NCBI GenBank assembly: GCA_027061865.1
Contig: JAMOVZ010000405.1
Coordinates: 1 to 6,254 of the forward strand
From: Desulfobacterales bacterium
GTDB lineage: Bacteria > Desulfobacterota > DSM-4660 > Desulfatiglandales > Desulfatiglandaceae
Length of the DNA stretch: 6,254 nt
Direction: 5' to 3'
Each line of letters starts with the position of its first letter. The first letter of the stretch is position 1. Shown one piece after another: positions 5,297 to 6,254 of the stretch. The translations under genes and the position numbers were made by a program. Below the pieces are notes generated by a model. It ran no database searches. It had not been told where the DNA came from and worked only from the letters and a program-made list of their open reading frames with translations.

Positions 5297-6254
5297 TTGG
5301 AAAAGTCCGCCACCTTCAAAAAAAGCCCTGAGATATCTTGAAGGAGGCCTACCCTGTTTTCTCTGAGCTTCTCATCTTCCTTGGTAAGGATCTCTACACC
5401 ATCAAAAAACTCATCCACAGGCTTGCTAAGGCCCGCCAAAACCTTCAGTGCTTCTCCCCACTCACCCTGCTCCACAAGTCTCAGCATCTTGGCCTTTGCA
5501 TCCTCAGAGGCCTCCCATAAGGCCTTCTCACAAGGCTCCTTTAAGAGAGAGGGAACTGGATGGAACCTTTCGGCCTGATTTTTGAGTATGTTGGTGACAC
5601 GTTTAAAGGTAAGGACCAGGGGGCCAAAAGAGTCAGTGTCCTGGGAAAAATCTTCAAGTTGATCCAGGACCTTTCTGAGTTGATCTATCCTGTGGAAATT
5701 GACAGAAATTACGGCCTCTAGCAACTCAGGGCTGTAGCCTTCTCTCAGCATCAGGTGCCTATAGCGCTCCCTGAAAAACTGGATTATTTTTTTGAAAATT
5801 TTCTCCTCGTCAAAGGATAGCTTGTCTTTTAGAGTCTTGAGCGATTCTCTTACAAATTCTTCAATATCAACCGGCGCCTCAATGGCCTCTAATATCCGCA
5901 GGATTGCGAGTGCATGTCGTCTCAAGGCAAACGGGTCAGCAGTGCCTGTGGGCTCTAGGCCCACACAAAAACAGCCGCAAACCGTATCCATTCGATCTGC
6001 CATCCCCACCACTGCCCCTATTTTCCCTTTGGGCAACTCCCCGCCTGCGCGCAACGGCATATAGTGTTCCCGAATGGCCGCACAGACCTCTTCTGGATGG
6101 CCATCCAGCCTGGCATAGATCTCGCCCATCACTCCCTGCAAAGTTGGAAACTCTCCTACCATGTGGCTGACCAGGTCGCATTTACACAGCTTGCAGGCCA
6201 AGGCCACCTCATCTAATTTAGAAGGCACGATCTTGTGAGCAAGGAAGTCGGCCA
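5284..6254 (-). CDS. glyS: glycyl-tRNA synthetase beta subunit, partial (N-terminal half beyond right edge)
   Basis: The beta subunit of the bacterial alpha2-beta2 glycyl-tRNA synthetase, which carries tRNA recognition for charging tRNA-Gly in the cytoplasm. The frame is open through the right edge (the GTG at 6228 is internal, since coding similarity continues upstream as ADFLAHKIVPSK). About 323 C-terminal codons are seen, roughly half of a typical subunit of about 690 residues. Visible hallmarks: DLVSHMVGEFPTLQGVMGEI; then ADRMDTVCGCFCVGLEPTG followed by TADPFALRRHALAILRI, the signature region of the family; and a C-terminal helical anticodon-binding-like domain with FKRVTNILKN and a closing VADFSKF. 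The stop is TAA at 5284-5286, 18 bp from the mltA stop on the other strand. The alpha subunit gene (glyQ) would normally lie immediately upstream, beyond the right edge. The cysteine-rich patches (CKLCKC, VCGCFC) are unusual, but no frameshift is seen. Confidence 0.96.
   Translation of the reverse strand, partial: ADFLAHKIVPSKLDEVALACKLCKCDLVSHMVGEFPTLQGVMGEIYARLDGHPEEVCAAIREHYMPLRAGGELPKGKIGAVVGMADRMDTVCGCFCVGLEPTGTADPFALRRHALAILRILEAIEAPVDIEEFVRESLKTLKDKLSFDEEKIFKKIIQFFRERYRHLMLREGYSPELLEAVISVNFHRIDQLRKVLDQLEDFSQDTDSFGPLVLTFKRVTNILKNQAERFHPVPSLLKEPCEKALWEASEDAKAKMLRLVEQGEWGEALKVLAGLSKPVDEFFDGVEILTKEDEKLRENRVGLLQDISGLFLKVADFSKFSI

Noticed and set aside
1..6254. Mobile elements, CRISPR arrays, tRNA or rRNA genes, toxin-antitoxin or defence systems
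   Set aside because: No transposase, regularly spaced repeats, clover-leaf RNA or characteristic protein motifs were seen on either strand.

Overview
The window holds core, chromosomal, Gram-negative genes with no mobile element, phage, CRISPR or defence genes. LpxC (lipid A synthesis) and an MltA-type lipoprotein show an organism with an outer membrane. The pairing of a DUF4390 protein with an NtrY-type histidine kinase, and the sequence character of the proteins, suggest a deltaproteobacterium-like bacterium (Desulfobacterota/Thermodesulfobacteriota in the broad sense). That placement is inference from remembered gene neighbourhoods, not a computed phylogeny.

Layout from left to right. Bases 1-1991 (minus) are an NtrY-like membrane histidine kinase whose C-terminal ATP-binding end runs off the window. 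Bases 2004-2606 (minus) encode a DUF4390 protein with an N-terminal membrane or signal segment, 12 bp upstream of the kinase. Bases 2624-2770 (minus) could encode a 48-residue single-span membrane peptide. The same stretch holds a hairpin and a sigma-54-like element, so its identity is ambiguous. Bases 2808-3737 (minus; an ATG at 3755 is the alternative start) are lpxC. Bases 3738-4056 are an AT-rich divergent control region. Bases 4057-5265 (plus) are mltA. Bases 5284-6254 (minus) are the C-terminal half of glyS, convergent with mltA and truncated by the right edge.

The minus-strand genes lpxC, the small ORF, DUF4390 and ntrY read as one co-directional cluster joining a committed step of lipid A synthesis to a two-component sensor. 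A well-matched sigma-54 promoter (TGGCA-N6-TTGCT, with exact GG-N10-GC spacing) lies just upstream of lpxC. A dyad about 150 bp further upstream is at a suitable distance to be an enhancer-binding-protein site. A second TGGC-N7-TTGC element lies upstream of the DUF4390 gene. NtrY kinases normally pair with NtrX-type sigma-54 activators, whose gene would be expected just beyond the left edge. The inferred circuit is envelope stress or signal, then NtrY/NtrX, then sigma-54-driven lpxC and the sensor genes. This circuit is the most interesting idea in the window. Each protein family by itself is well known.
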